Source: Mesorhabditis belari
Lineage: Eukaryota; Nematoda; Chromadorea; Rhabditida; Rhabditidae
Assembly: GCA_958450365.1 (NCBI GenBank)
Contig: CAUEEP010000389.1
Coordinates: forward strand, 1 to 64,000
DNA length: 64,000 nt
Direction of reading: 5' to 3'
Shown one piece after another: positions 33,764-44,275 of this stretch; position 1 is the stretch's first letter; the number at the start of each line of letters is the position of its first letter. The notes below the pieces were generated by a model. That model saw nothing but the letters and a program-made list of their open reading frames with translations. It was not told the origin of the DNA and ran no database searches. The position numbers and the translations under genes were made by a program.

Positions 33764-34013
33764 ACAGAGAGAAGCCCTTACTTTTTGTCTTACATTTATT
33801 ATTTCAAATTGTCATTTTTCTCAAAAATTGTTGTATCTTAAAACAATTTTCTATATATTCTATTGTGATTTATGGACCTTATCGCTTCATTCCATGCAAG
33901 TACTTCTATTTGTATTTGTATTCATCAATTCCATTGCCATCGGGCATCAAATATTATTTGAAATTTTACAAACATTCACTGAATAAAACTTCCCCTGTTC
34001 TTATCGGCTTAAT

Positions 34014-34036
34014 CTCCGGTACGAGTTCTATTGAAC
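34014..34036 (+). pseudogene. U2 snRNA stub (about nt 58-80)
   Basis: U2 resumes at nt 58 (CTCCGGTACGAG) but stops within TTGAACT, where family-1 RT sequence begins. The missing remainder plus a whole repeat unit implies a deletion or a misassembly here. Confidence 0.75.
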
Positions 34037-35693
34037 TGTGGGTACCAACTCAACGGACAACACATCGACGTACTCGCGTACGCCGATGACATCGCCCTAG
34101 TCGCCAAAAGCTCGGTTCGCCTACACGACATGCTCGATATGGTCACCACCGTCGCCTCCCGGTCTGGACTCGCCTTCAACGCCAAGAAGTGTGCTTCACT
34201 CGTCATCGATGGTCGCCAACACACCGCCCTTCCAGTGCCATTCAACATCCAAGCCAAGCCAATGGTCATGCTCAAAGAAGACGACACCTACGAACACCTC
34301 GGAGTACCCACGGGATACCACCGCGCCCCATCCGCCGAACTTGCCCTGCAGAAGATGACAAACCACATCGAGTCAATCGACAAATCTCTTCTTGCACCAT
34401 GGCAGAAAGCTGATGCGGTCAACACGTTCGTACTCCCATGCCTCTCCTTCCATCTGAAGAACGGTGTCGTCCCAAAGGAGCCTCTGACCGAATTCGACAA
34501 CAAGCTGAAGGCTCTCGGCAAGAAGTGGCTCAATCTCCCGTCACGTGGCAGCCCGGAAGTGGTCTACCTCTCCAATCAGATGGGTGGACTCGGCTTCCTT
34601 CAAATGAACCCGCTCGCGGATGTGTTCCAACTCGTCCACGCCCTCCGCCTGCTCTCCACGGCCAACATGCAGCCCATCGCCTATCCACAGCTCCGAGACG
34701 TGGTCAAGAAGAAGCTCCGTCGTGCCGCCTCCAACGAAGAACTTGCCGACTACCTCAATGGCCGACTCGATGGAGACTTTGCCCGAGCTTCTTCCGACCT
34801 CTCTTCGAGGTGGTCTCGTCTCCGAGTGGCTACCCGTAGCCTCCACAAGTTCATGGCTGTGCAATGGGTGTGGCTCGTCGACCAACTCACGCTCCAACTG
34901 AACGGCTCCAACATCCCACCACGTACCGTCGAAACGACTCTCCGAAGTGCCATCCGCGACTACCATCTCCGCCAACTTCTCGCAAAGCCGGATCAAGGGA
35001 AGGTCTACACCGTCACCACGCTCTCCACTTCTTCCAACCACTTCATGCCTGACGGCTCCTTCACCCGCTTCGCTGACTGGCGCTTCCTTCACCGTGCCCG
35101 ACTCGACTGCGTGCCACTCAACGGGACTCGACGCTTCGGTCCAGGCGACAGACGGTGCCGACGATGTGCTCATCCAAACGAAAACTCTGCCCCATGTGCT
35201 GTGCCACTGCAACCCGCACATGGTTGCGATCACCCGCCGACACAATGCCATCGTCGACCGTCTCGTCAAAGCCCTCAAGCCGCCAGTCACAAGCCAAGTC
35301 CGACTCAACCAACACGTGCCCAACTTCGATGCGAAATTCCGGCCCGACATCTTGATCATCGACTCAACCTTCAAGACGGTGCAACTCATCGACGTCACGA
35401 TGCCATTCGAGAACCGACCCGAAGCCTTCCTAGCTGCCCGCCAAGAAAAACAACGCAAGTACCAAACGATCGTCCAGCACTTCGAAGCTCTCGGCTACTC
35501 GGTGATCCTCGACGCTTTCGTGGTCGGCCCGCTCGGTGGATGGGATCTCGCCAACGACGAACTCCTCAAGAAGCTTGGTGTTTCCCTCCGCTACGCACGT
35601 CTCATGAAGAAGCTGATGGTGTCGGATGCCGTGAAATGGAGCCGGGACATTTACGTCGAACACATCACTGGAGACCGCCAATACGACCCTTGA
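34037..35693 (+). pseudogene. Family-1 RT-endonuclease fragment, frameshifted
   Basis: Open from the end of RT motif B through AYADDIAL and the thumb to about 35180, where an extra A (AACGAAAACTCTG) breaks the frame in the CCHC knuckle. The endonuclease continues in the next frame to 35693 (RPDILIID...DVTMPFENRPEAF). A change of GAACCCGAC-type residues is limited; the catalytic region looks normal apart from the break. Confidence 0.8.
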
Positions 35694-36135
35694 GTTCTTA
35701 GTCTTCTCTTCTTTCTTGTTTTCTTGTTGTCTTTCTCTTTTGTCTCCCCCTAGCCAAAATCATCCCTATGTTGCCTTGCGATCAAATATCTGTGATAATG
35801 CATCTCACATATCTCTCATATCTAACTTTCGTTCTGACTTTCATTTAGTCTTGTGTTTTCCTATAGGTTCATAACATTTATTGCTTTGTGCTCTAATGTT
35901 CTATATTCTACTCAACATTTCTATCTGGGCATACCTCTTCTCATGGCTTCCTAATTCACTAGGCCCATCTACTATTCCTCATTCAACCCTTTCTGTGTTT
36001 GCATAAACCCTATGTTTCCTTAAATGTGGGTTCATACATTTCCTGTATTTTAATCCGTTGTGATAGACCGGCTGGGGTTTTGTACCATGCCCATCATGCA
36101 CTGAAATAAACTTAATCTGTTCTTATCGGCTTAAT
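34037..36135 (+). mobile_element. Family-1 element, 5'-truncated
   Basis: Starts inside RT at GTGGGTACCAACTCAACGG and runs to a normal family-1 3' end with target duplication at 36117-36135. No target sequence at its 5' side: it abuts the U2 stub. Closest to the copy at 44483-48427 (shared LLVDQLT-type changes, TTGTTTTCTTG tail). 3' UTR 35694-36116. Confidence 0.8.
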
Positions 36136-37194
36136 AGGCTTTTGGACTCGTAAATCTCGGAGATACTTCAGAGCAATCTGTCGGTCGAGTGGAAGACGAA
36201 AGCCCATAGTTTTGGACTCATCAGTCTCGGAGATACTTCAGAGAAATCTGTCGGTCGAGCGGAGGACGAAACTCATTGAGCCGTGCAGAGCAGGGAAAAA
36301 CGTTGATTGGAACCACTGGCCCTCGTCACTCCACTCTTCACGCCGCCGCCGTTTGATGGTGAAGAATCTGCTCTTCTTATCGACTCAATGAGTGACCTTG
36401 TTGAGGCAGCATTGCCGAGACAAACCTCATTGATGTCGGGCAAACTCGTCGTTCTCTTCGCCAAAGTTGCTGCCCAGAAAGGATGCTGATGGATGCTACC
36501 AAGACGTCGATGGTGTGCCGCCGCTTTATGCCTTCCCATGCCGCCGCCTGAAGACGTCCAGCCCCTCGTATCACACCCTGCCTGCCCAGACGGTGAAGAA
36601 AGGCGTCCGAGACCCGATCGGCCCCCTGCGATCTCGATGATGGTGCCGCCGCTTTATGCCTCAACCCTAGGCGCCATCTGACAGTGATCAGGCCCGAGGA
36701 CTCCGCCAATCTTTCGCTTAACGACGGTGAAGAAGCGTTCGACTGCTCCAAGACTCCAAGAAGACAGATGGTGAAGAAGATGTCGACTACTCATCCTGAT
36801 GGTGTGTGCCGCCGCTTTATGCCTCAACCCTAGGCCCCCTGTGGATGCCAGAAGTCGACAATGCCTCCCTCTACCTCAACGACGGTGAAGAAGAGAGCCT
36901 CCACTCCAAAGAAGCGATCATTCATCATTTATCTTTCCGGTTCGTGATGTCTTATTTTTGCAACATCTTGATTTTTGCAATCAAATGTTTCTTCTTATTT
37001 CTGGATGTTTTCGTCTTTTCGATGTTTCATCTTTCCATGTCATTGACCCCTCCTTTTATATGCCACCTCAAATTTTCTGTGTGTTGCATCCTCTCATTTT
37101 CTCACGTTTGACCCATAATTGTCATACACCGGCCGGGGTGCATACCGAGCCCATCATTCGCTGAATAAACTTAATCTGTTCTTATCGGCTTAAT
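36136..37194 (+). mobile_element. N1 non-autonomous element
   Basis: Clean 1,059-bp copy. Order: AGGCTTTTGGACTCG 5' end; two ~70-bp 5' repeats (36140-36205, 36208-36275), each with a CAGAGNAATCTG mini-hairpin; GCAGGGAAAAACGTTGATTGG; an internal target-like TTCTTATCGACTCAA (36374-36388); hairpin 36381-36438; three GATGGTG...CCGCCGCTTTATGCC repeats; T-rich tail; CACCGGCCGGGGTGCATACC; TTCGCTGAATAAAC; target duplication 37176-37194. No ORF above background. Likely copied by the enzymes of family 1 or 2, whose 3' end it resembles. Confidence 0.88.
36381..36438 (+). other. Covarying RNA hairpin, N1 version
   Basis: CGAC+TCAATGAG pairs with CTCATTGA+T+GTCG (one bulged T); inside it TTGT pairs with ACAA, and GGCA-GCAT-TGCC forms the tip. 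Matching structures with different bases occur in N2 (52996-53054) and family 3 (40117-40174). Confidence 0.75.
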
Positions 37195-38254
37195 AGGCTT
37201 TTGGACTCGTAAATCTCGGAGATACTTCAGAGCAATCTGTCGGTCGAGTGGAAGACGAAAGCCCATAGTTTTGGACTCATCAGTCTCGGAGATACCTCAG
37301 AGAAATCTGTCGGTCGAGCGGAGGACGAAACCCATTGAGCTGTGCGGAGCAGGGAAAAACGTTGATTGGAACCACTGGCCCTCGTCACTCCACTCTTCAC
37401 GCCGCCGCCGTTTGATGGTGAAGAATCTGCTCTTCTTATCGACTCAATGAGTGACCTTGTTGAGGCAGCATTGCCGAGACAAACCTCATTGATGTCGGGC
37501 AAACTCGTCGTTCTCTTCGCCAAAGTTGCTGCCCAGAAAGGATGCTGATGGATGCTACCAAGACGTCGATGGTGTGCCGCCGCTTTATGCCTTCCCATGC
37601 CGCCGCCTGAAGACGTCCAGCCCCTCGTATCACACCCTGCCTGCCCAGACGGTGAAGAAAGGCGTCCGAGACCCGATCGGCCCCCTGCGATCTCGATGAT
37701 GGTGCCGCCGCTTTATGCCTCAACCCTAGGCGCCATCTGACAGTGATCAGGCCCGAGGACTCCGCCCAATCTTTCGCTCAACGACGGTGAAGAAGCGCTC
37801 GACTGCCCCAAGACTACAAGAAGACAGACGGTGAAGAAGATGTCGACTACTCATCCTGATGGTGTGTGCCGCCGCTTCATGCCTCAACCCTAGGCCGCCT
37901 GTGGATGCCAGAAGTCGACAATGCCTTCCTCTACCTCAACGACGGTGAAGAAGAGAGCCTCCACTCCAAAGAAACGATCATCCATCATTTATCTTTCCGG
38001 TTCGTGATGTCTTATTTTGCAACATCTTGATTCTTGCAATCAGATGTTTTGTTCTTATTTCTGGATGTTTTCATCTTTTCGATGTCACATCTTTCCATTT
38101 CATTGACCCACCCTTTTATATGCCGCCTCAAATTTTCTGTGTGTTGCATCCTCTCATTTTCTCAATTTTGACCCGTAATTGTCATACACCGGCCGGGGTG
38201 CATACCGAGCCCATCATTCGCTGAATAAACTTAATCTGTTCTTATCGGCTTAAT
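37195..38254 (+). mobile_element. N1 non-autonomous element, adjacent second copy
   Basis: 1,060 bp, differing from the preceding copy at a small number of positions (for example GATACCTCAG for GATACTTCAG near 37290, CGCTCGACTGCCCC near 37797). Hairpin at 37440-37497. Target duplication 38236-38254, followed by U2 nt 58. Two N1 copies head to tail show that one occupied site can be used again. Confidence 0.88.
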
Positions 38255-38386
38255 CTCCGGTACGAGTTCTATTGAACTCATCGAGATTAATCAATTTTTG
38301 GAACGGGTACGGTTTGTAGAAGCTTTGCTTCTCGCCGTACAGCGTCGGCCCGCTATTGCACTTACCGGCGGGATCGGCGCACACCC
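38255..38386 (+). pseudogene. U2 snRNA 3' part after insertion
   Basis: U2 nt 58 to the end, with the longer loop III (GAAGCTTTGCTTC), the variant typical of the right-hand array. Confidence 0.85.
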
Positions 38387-38504
38387 CCAGTGATGGGGGA
38401 ACAAAATAAAGAACGAAAAACAAAGCGCAAAGCGACAGTCTTCCTTTATTTTATCGAAACCTACAAGCAAACCATCATCTTTACTCTACCGGCGAAAAGC
38501 AAAA

Positions 38505-38623
38505 AGCTTACGACACTCGGGATTCCCAAGCCGTCTCCGATCCAAGTACTAACCGAGCCCAACGTTGCTTAACTTGGCAGATCGGACGGGATGCCGTGTT
38601 TTCAACGTGGTATGGTCGTAAGC
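38505..38623 (-). rRNA. 5S rRNA
   Basis: 119 nt, clean copy with T-run terminator. Confidence 0.93.
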
Positions 38624-38870
38624 GAGTGCTGGGCGGTGAAAGACGGTTGAAATAGTTGAAAGGAAAGAAAGGAAAGAAAGGAAAGAAAGGAAAGAAAGGA
38701 AAGAAAGAAAGAAAGGAAAGAAAGAAAGAAAGAAAGAGAGAGAAAGCTATCCTTTATCACCGAAGAGACGCGAGACGACGCGACTGTGTGCACCTTTTGT
38801 GTGTCTCGTAGGAAAAAGCGGCTGCTGGCCTACGACCTCTACACATAGCGCCACAGAGATCTCCCACTTC

Positions 38871-38968
38871 GGTTTAATTACCCAAGTTTGAGGTTAGCAT
38901 TAACCCCAAGACCTTGTAAAAGTGTCTTGATAAAATTTTGGAACGCATCCCCGTCAAGGGGATGCACA
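38871..38968 (+). ncRNA. SL1 spliced-leader RNA
   Basis: All functional elements intact. Confidence 0.94.
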
Positions 38969-39743
38969 AAGGGAATGCGAAAGTTGAGAGTGAAGTGGAA
39001 AGGCTTTCGTGCTGTTCGTTTCATTTTGTCATCAAGTCGGTTCGTTCGATTCATTTTTAATCATTTACGGTAATCAATGAGTGGCGAAGAAGCGCAGGGT
39101 TTTTCTTCCCCTTCAAACTACCGTATAGTAGCCATTAATAGCCATTATACCGTACCTACATTTTTATACCGTACGTACATTGTTACCCAAAAAAAATGAG
39201 CGTTTTTTCGGCGCGAGGGCCACTGATTCACTTTCAGTGAATCAGTGGGTGCGAAACTCTTCCACTATATGGTGGAAAAAATTTTGAAAAATAGGTCTTG
39301 TTGTAGTGGTGAAATTGAGTCGAAATTGATCAAAATTGAAATTCATCAAATGCGAAAACTCCAACAAGAATCATCGAAATACATTGATTACGAACTTTCA
39401 AACAATGCAGTGAATTTAAAGGATGTTCTTTAAAGGAAGTGCTGTTACTTTTCGTTTGAATAATTTATCAGAAGACGAAACACAGCGATTTGTAATTATG
39501 GGAAACAAGGGATGTGACGCTACAAAATTGACGTTGATGTTGCCTGATAGTCAAAATAAAAGCCAATCTCCGTACAACCATCAAATTACACATTCTTGCG
39601 GTATCGAAAGGGAATCACAACCATCAAATTGGTGAAATTGACGAAAAAAACACTCAACCACGCGCGTTCTTTGTGCGCGTCGCGACTCGGCCTCTTTCTG
39701 GGATCCCTGCCCAATAGATACCGCTCCCTTTCTCTCGTTCTGT

Positions 39744-39800
39744 ATCGCTTCTGGCCTCTGGCTAAGATCAATGTGTAGTATCTGTTCTTATCGGCTTAAT
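39744..39800 (+). pseudogene. U2 snRNA 5' fragment (nt 1-57)
   Basis: Clean 57-nt U2 start followed without extra bases by the family-3 5' end (AAGTTTATCGC). Shows that family 3 uses exactly the same site as family 1. Confidence 0.9.
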
Positions 39801-39877
39801 AAGTTTATCGCTTGTTAACGTCACGCACCGGTGTATACTGGGTAAGGCTGGAACAGTACAACACGGAGATTGGAACT

Positions 39878-42800
39878 ATGAGAACCACGAGGCGTCTACA
39901 TCGACTTCAAAGGGAAGCCTCCCTCGTCGCCTCTTCCGTCTCCGCCTCCACGCACAGACAGCCCCAGTCTATAAAAGCCGTCGATTCCCCTGTGACGTTA
40001 ACTAGCTCGGAAGACGGGGGGGCTTTATTTTTAGCCCCCAGCTCCTGCGATCAAAAGCGGTTGAGCTACCCCGTCACGCCGAATGTTAACTCCAGGGACG
40101 ACGAAGAAGACCTTATCGGCTTAAATGGGTTTCTTGTTAAGGCAGCATTGCCGAGACAATCCCATTTAATGTCGGGCGCGACTGACGACGACGGAGACCA
40201 CCGACTACCGACACGACTATCTGAGCCCCGACGCGATGCCAAGGACGACTACTCACACGAGCCCCGACACGATGCCTCGACGTCAAAAGCCTCCTCTTCT
40301 CTCGCCACCTCGTTACGCACCTCCGGGCATCCCGCCGAGGACACCACCGAAGACGTCGGAATGGCAGATCCAGGGAGGTTTAACTTAACCCAAACCTCAT
40401 CTAAATACTTTCTGGATATGCCGCTCGACGATCGACTGAAGTGCAAATGGTGTGAAGGGGTCTACATCCGGCATGGGGACCTCAAGAAGCACCTCGGCAA
40501 CAAGCACGGCTGGAAGGATGAGTTTGTCTTTAGGTGCAAGAGCTGCACTATGGAGTTCGACACCAAGAAGAAGGCGGACGACCACCTGAAGAGAGCATGC
40601 GAAGAGGACGGGTTCCCCTTACTTTTCAATAATTACATAGTCAAGCTAGAAAGTGTAGAAAGCCTAGATTTAAAATGTCGTCTATGTCCTCCAACCAAAG
40701 CCAAATTTACCGCAATGAAAAGTTTACAGACGCACCTACGCCAACACGTCGCCAAGCTCGTCCTCGAATGCGCCCGATGCCAGGCCCACTTCAATTCAAA
40801 GAGGGATTTCACTCTACACGTCCCCGGTTGCAAGAAGAGGTCGACCGGAATGGCCAGAACAACAACACCACGGAAAAGGAGAGGTCAGTTGGAAGGTGCT
40901 AATCAGACAATTGAGGAAATGGTGATCGGCTCGCCACACACCGAACCTCCAACGCCACCTTCACCCACCAAGAACACGACAAGAACCAAGGCAGCGACAA
41001 CAACACGCAAAAGGAACGGTCAGCAAAAGTTTTCCCATGAGAGTACTAAGGAAATTTCTGATGAAATTCTAATTGAGGAAGTGGTTGCGATCGGATCCCC
41101 AGTCACCGGACCTGCCGCAGCTCGCTCACTACACACCACGCCTCCACCAAGCCCACCACCAGCCGAGCTGAACAACACCTTCACGATTCACCACCGGACC
41201 CCGCTCAGGAGCCCTCCAATGCCTCAACCGCCACCACCAATGGCCGCAAATGGAGCTCCACATCAACGGGAATGGACGGACAAGTTTAATAGGGTTACTA
41301 ATCCTCAAGATCTAGACACCCTGCTCGAACAGCTCGTGGAAGAGGCGAAGAAGACAACAAAGATGGGAGACGCGCCGCCGAAGAGCCCACGCCCAGTCCA
41401 GCCAAGAAGACAGCCGCCACCACCACCAAGAAGAGGACCACCACGTTACGACCCAAAGGCCGCCTCAAGGATACAGAAGATGTACAGGAAGTGTCGCCCA
41501 CGGGCATTCAGAGAAGTTGTTGAGGCAGGTTCACCATTTTGCCAAATTCCAGCAAACGACCTCCACCGGCATTTCAGCGACGTGTTTGGACCATCCCCAC
41601 TAGTGGATCCGACGATCCCCGACTTCGTGCCAGAGCAAGAGGACAACTTGGCCGGTGATGTTAACCCGTTTAACGAAATCTTTACAGCTCCGGAGGTCTG
41701 GTCTCGTCTCTCCCGATGCTCCAACACCGCACCTGGCCCGGATCTCCTTCGTTACGCCGTTTGGAAGAAATTCGACAATGGCTCACACATCCTCGCCTCC
41801 ATCCTGAATGCCTGCCACCGACTTCAACATGTGCCAGCCAAATGGAACCAATCCTCGACGGTGCTGCTCCACAAGAAGGGCGACAAAAGAGAAGTTAACA
41901 ACTGGAGACCTATCTCCATGTCTAACACAATTTCTAAAGTGTACGCTTCTGTTTTAGCAAATCGTCTCGGGAAGTGGGCAAGCCGCAATGGACGCATCTC
42001 CAAATCGCAGAAGGGATTCGTGGCAGCTGATGGATGTGCAGAACACAACTTCGTTCTCCAATCGACCATCGTAAACGCGCGACGGAACCGAAAACAAGTT
42101 TCAATGGCATGGCTTGACTTAACAAATGCTTTTGGTAGTGTCCCACATCAATCCATTTTCAGTGCCCTCAAGTACGCCGGACTCAGCACCACTGCAATCG
42201 ATGTCATCCGCCGCCTCTACTCCGAATGCTCCACCACCATCCGAAGCTCTACTGGTCCCACCAACGACATCCGGATACAGGCAGGAGTAAAGCAGGGTTG
42301 CCCTTTGTCACCCATTATCTTTAATTTAACACTTGAGCCTCTTCTCCGAGCCATCTCCCAAGTCAACAACGGATACAAGATGCATGGACGAAATGTGGAT
42401 GTGCTGGCATACGCGGACGACCTTGCGGTAATCACAGGTACCCCAACCCAACTTCAGAAAACACTCGATGTCGTCTCCTCGGCAGCTGACTGGTTAGGGC
42501 TGAAGTTCAACTCGAAGAAGTGCGCCAGCCTCTGCATCGATGGGAAGAAGAAACAAGCGCTCAACAACCGACTACGAGTACAAGGGGAGTTTATAGCCGT
42601 CCACTCTGAGGACGATCTATATGAACACCTAGGCACACCCACCGGCTACCACTCCGCTCCCAGCGCTCAGAAGGTGATTGAGAAGATGACCGCCCAGCTC
42701 GAAGCCCTCGACTCCTCGTTGCTCGCCCCATGGCAGAAGGCCGACGCCATCAACACCTTTGTTCTACCGTGTATTTCTTTTCATCTAAAAAATGGTGTTG

Positions 42801-44027
42801 TAGCTAAGAAACCACTTACAGCATTCGACAACAAGCTCAAGTCCGCCGCCAAGAAGTGGATGAATCTGCCTGAACGAGCCAGCCCAGAAGTCATCTATCT
42901 CTCCAATCAGATGGGTGGCTTAGGACTACAGAAAATTTCAGTACTGGCGGATGTCTCCCAACTTGTGCACGGCTTCCGACTACTCACCTCACCAGATGTC
43001 AAGGATTTCGCCGCAGCCTGCCTCCACGAGACGGTGACCAAACGACTCCGAAGGGCTATCCGTAACGAACAAGAAATTAGCCAATATCTTAACGGTTCAA
43101 TGGAGGGGAAATTTCAGCCTCGAGTCCAGCGACATCACCAACATGTGGAGCCGACTACGCATAGCAACTCGAAGACTGAAAGCGAAGATGGACATCGAAT
43201 GGAAATGGGAATCTGGCAAAATTAACCTTTTACTAAATAAAACCCAACTTCCAGCCACAACCGTCGAATACTCCCTTCGTTCTGCCGTCCGAGAGTTCTA
43301 CCGCCAGAGCCTCATCTCCAAGCCGGATCAGGGGAAAGTTTATAGCTTAACGACCAGTTCAAACTGCTCGAACCACTTTCTGCAAACGGGTCAATTCACC
43401 CGTTTTGCAGACTGGAGATTCATCCATCGAGCACGTTTGGACTGTGTCCCCCTGAATGCGACTAAAAGATTTGGTAATGGTAACAAAAATTGCAGGCGAT
43501 GTGGACACTCCTCCGAAACTCTTCCCCACGTGTTATGCCATTGCAAGCCCCATCTCGCGACGATCACCCGAAGACACAACGCCATCTTGGACCGACTCGT
43601 AAAGGCTGTTAAGATTCCTGAAACTTCACTAATGCGTATTAACCAACAAGTTCCAGGCATTAACTCCGACCTACGGCCCGACCTTGTCATCCAGGACGAC
43701 CAAGCCAAGACGGTGACCCTCATCGACGTAACAATGCCCTTCGAGAACCGAGTGGACGCCTTCATCAACTCCAGACAAGAGAAGCTTCGGAAGTACGACG
43801 ACATCGCCAACCAACTCCGGGCCCTCAACTACGACGTCTACCTGGACGCTTTTACGGTCGGCCCTCTTGGTGGATGGTGCTTAACTAATGATGTTATACT
43901 TAGGAAACTCGGCGTCTCACTGCGATATGGTCAACTCATGAAGAAACTGATGGTCTCGGATGCGATCAAATGGTCTCGCGATATCTACGTCGAGCACCTC
44001 ACCGGAAACAAACAATATGTTGATTGA
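39878..44027 (+). pseudogene. Family-3 polyprotein (four zinc fingers, RT, endonuclease), one frameshift
   Basis: First ATG at 39878; the frame is open upstream to the element start, but only through non-ATG codons. Residues 1-170 include a stretch encoded by the hairpin region (LIGLNGFLVKAALPRQSHLMSG). Four fingers follow: C189/C192 with HLGNKH, FRCKSC...HLKRAC, LKCRLC...THLRQH, LECARC...HVPGC. RT has motif A LDLTNAFGSV, GVKQGCPLSPIIFNL and YADD at 845-848. One extra base near 43106 (GAGGGGAAATTTC) shifts frame after YLNGSMEG. The rest (43143-44027) is open: knuckle CRRCGHSSETLPHVLCHC, RPDLVIQD...DVTMPFENR, KWSRDIYVEHLTG. A recent loss, given only one lesion. Confidence 0.85.
40117..40174 (+). 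other. Covarying RNA hairpin, family-3 version
   Basis: CGGC+TTAAATGGG pairs with CCCATTTAA+T+GTCG (bulged T, one G-U pair); TTGT/ACAA and GGCA-GCAT-TGCC form the upper part. It is 316 nt inside the element and within its ORF. Confidence 0.75.
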
Positions 44028-44275
44028 GCAGAGAGAAGTTCTTACTTATTGTCCTACATTCATTATTATTTGAATTTGTCATTTTCCTCAAAAATTGTTG
44101 TATCTTAAAACAATTTTCTATATATTCTATTGTGATTTATTGACCTTATCGCTTCATTCCATGCAAGTACTTCTATTTGTATTTGTATTCATCAATTATG
44201 CCATCGGGCAACATATATTATTGAAATTTCAAAAGCATTATCTGAATAAACTTCCTCTGTTCTTATCGGCTTAAT

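Larger units (their letters stand above)
27613..34013 (+). mobile_element. Family-1/family-3 chimeric retrotransposon block
   Basis: 27613-31274 is a family-1 element with an unbroken ORF, but its last ~40 codons, stop codon and entire 3' UTR are missing. At about 31274 (CTGATGAT then TTTGCCAAATTCC) it enters family 3 in the middle of that family's ORF and continues through its own stop (33763) and 3' UTR to the target duplication at 33995-34013. There is one target duplication for the pair, so either one chimeric insertion or two neighbours joined by deletion. This family-1 part is more diverged from the other family-1 copies (for example MDVKWMWNVDQ against MAVRWVWFVDQ) and may be a subfamily. 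Confidence 0.8.
38255..39800 (+). repeat. U2-5S-SL1 unit between insertion blocks
   Basis: One unit of 1,546 bp with U2 split across its ends. Purine tract 38658-38745; spacer 38969-39743 contains the hairpin and the same open frames as other units and nothing further recognised. Confidence 0.9.
39801..44275 (+). mobile_element. Family-3 non-LTR retrotransposon, full length
   Basis: 4,475 bp from AAGTTTATCGCTTG to TCTGAATAAACTTCCT, then the target duplication (44257-44275). One long ORF (single frameshift) and a ~230-nt AT-rich 3' UTR (44028-44256) with CAAAAATTGTTGTATC and GCCATCGGGCA. The 3' end lacks the GACCGGCTGGGG motif of families 1 and 2 but keeps the final TGAATAAA. An internal target-like CTTATCGGCTTAA at 40112-40124 precedes a hairpin (40117-40174), as if an older 5' end lay here. 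Confidence 0.88.

Noticed and set aside
36140..36275. Hammerhead ribozyme in the doubled N1 5' repeat
   Set aside because: CAGAGNAATCTG mini-hairpins are present, but the conserved CUGANGA and GAAA core is not in the right order.
39801..39878. Family-3 ORF extended upstream of the first ATG
   Set aside because: The extension depends on a TTG start, which is not usual for nuclear nematode genes.
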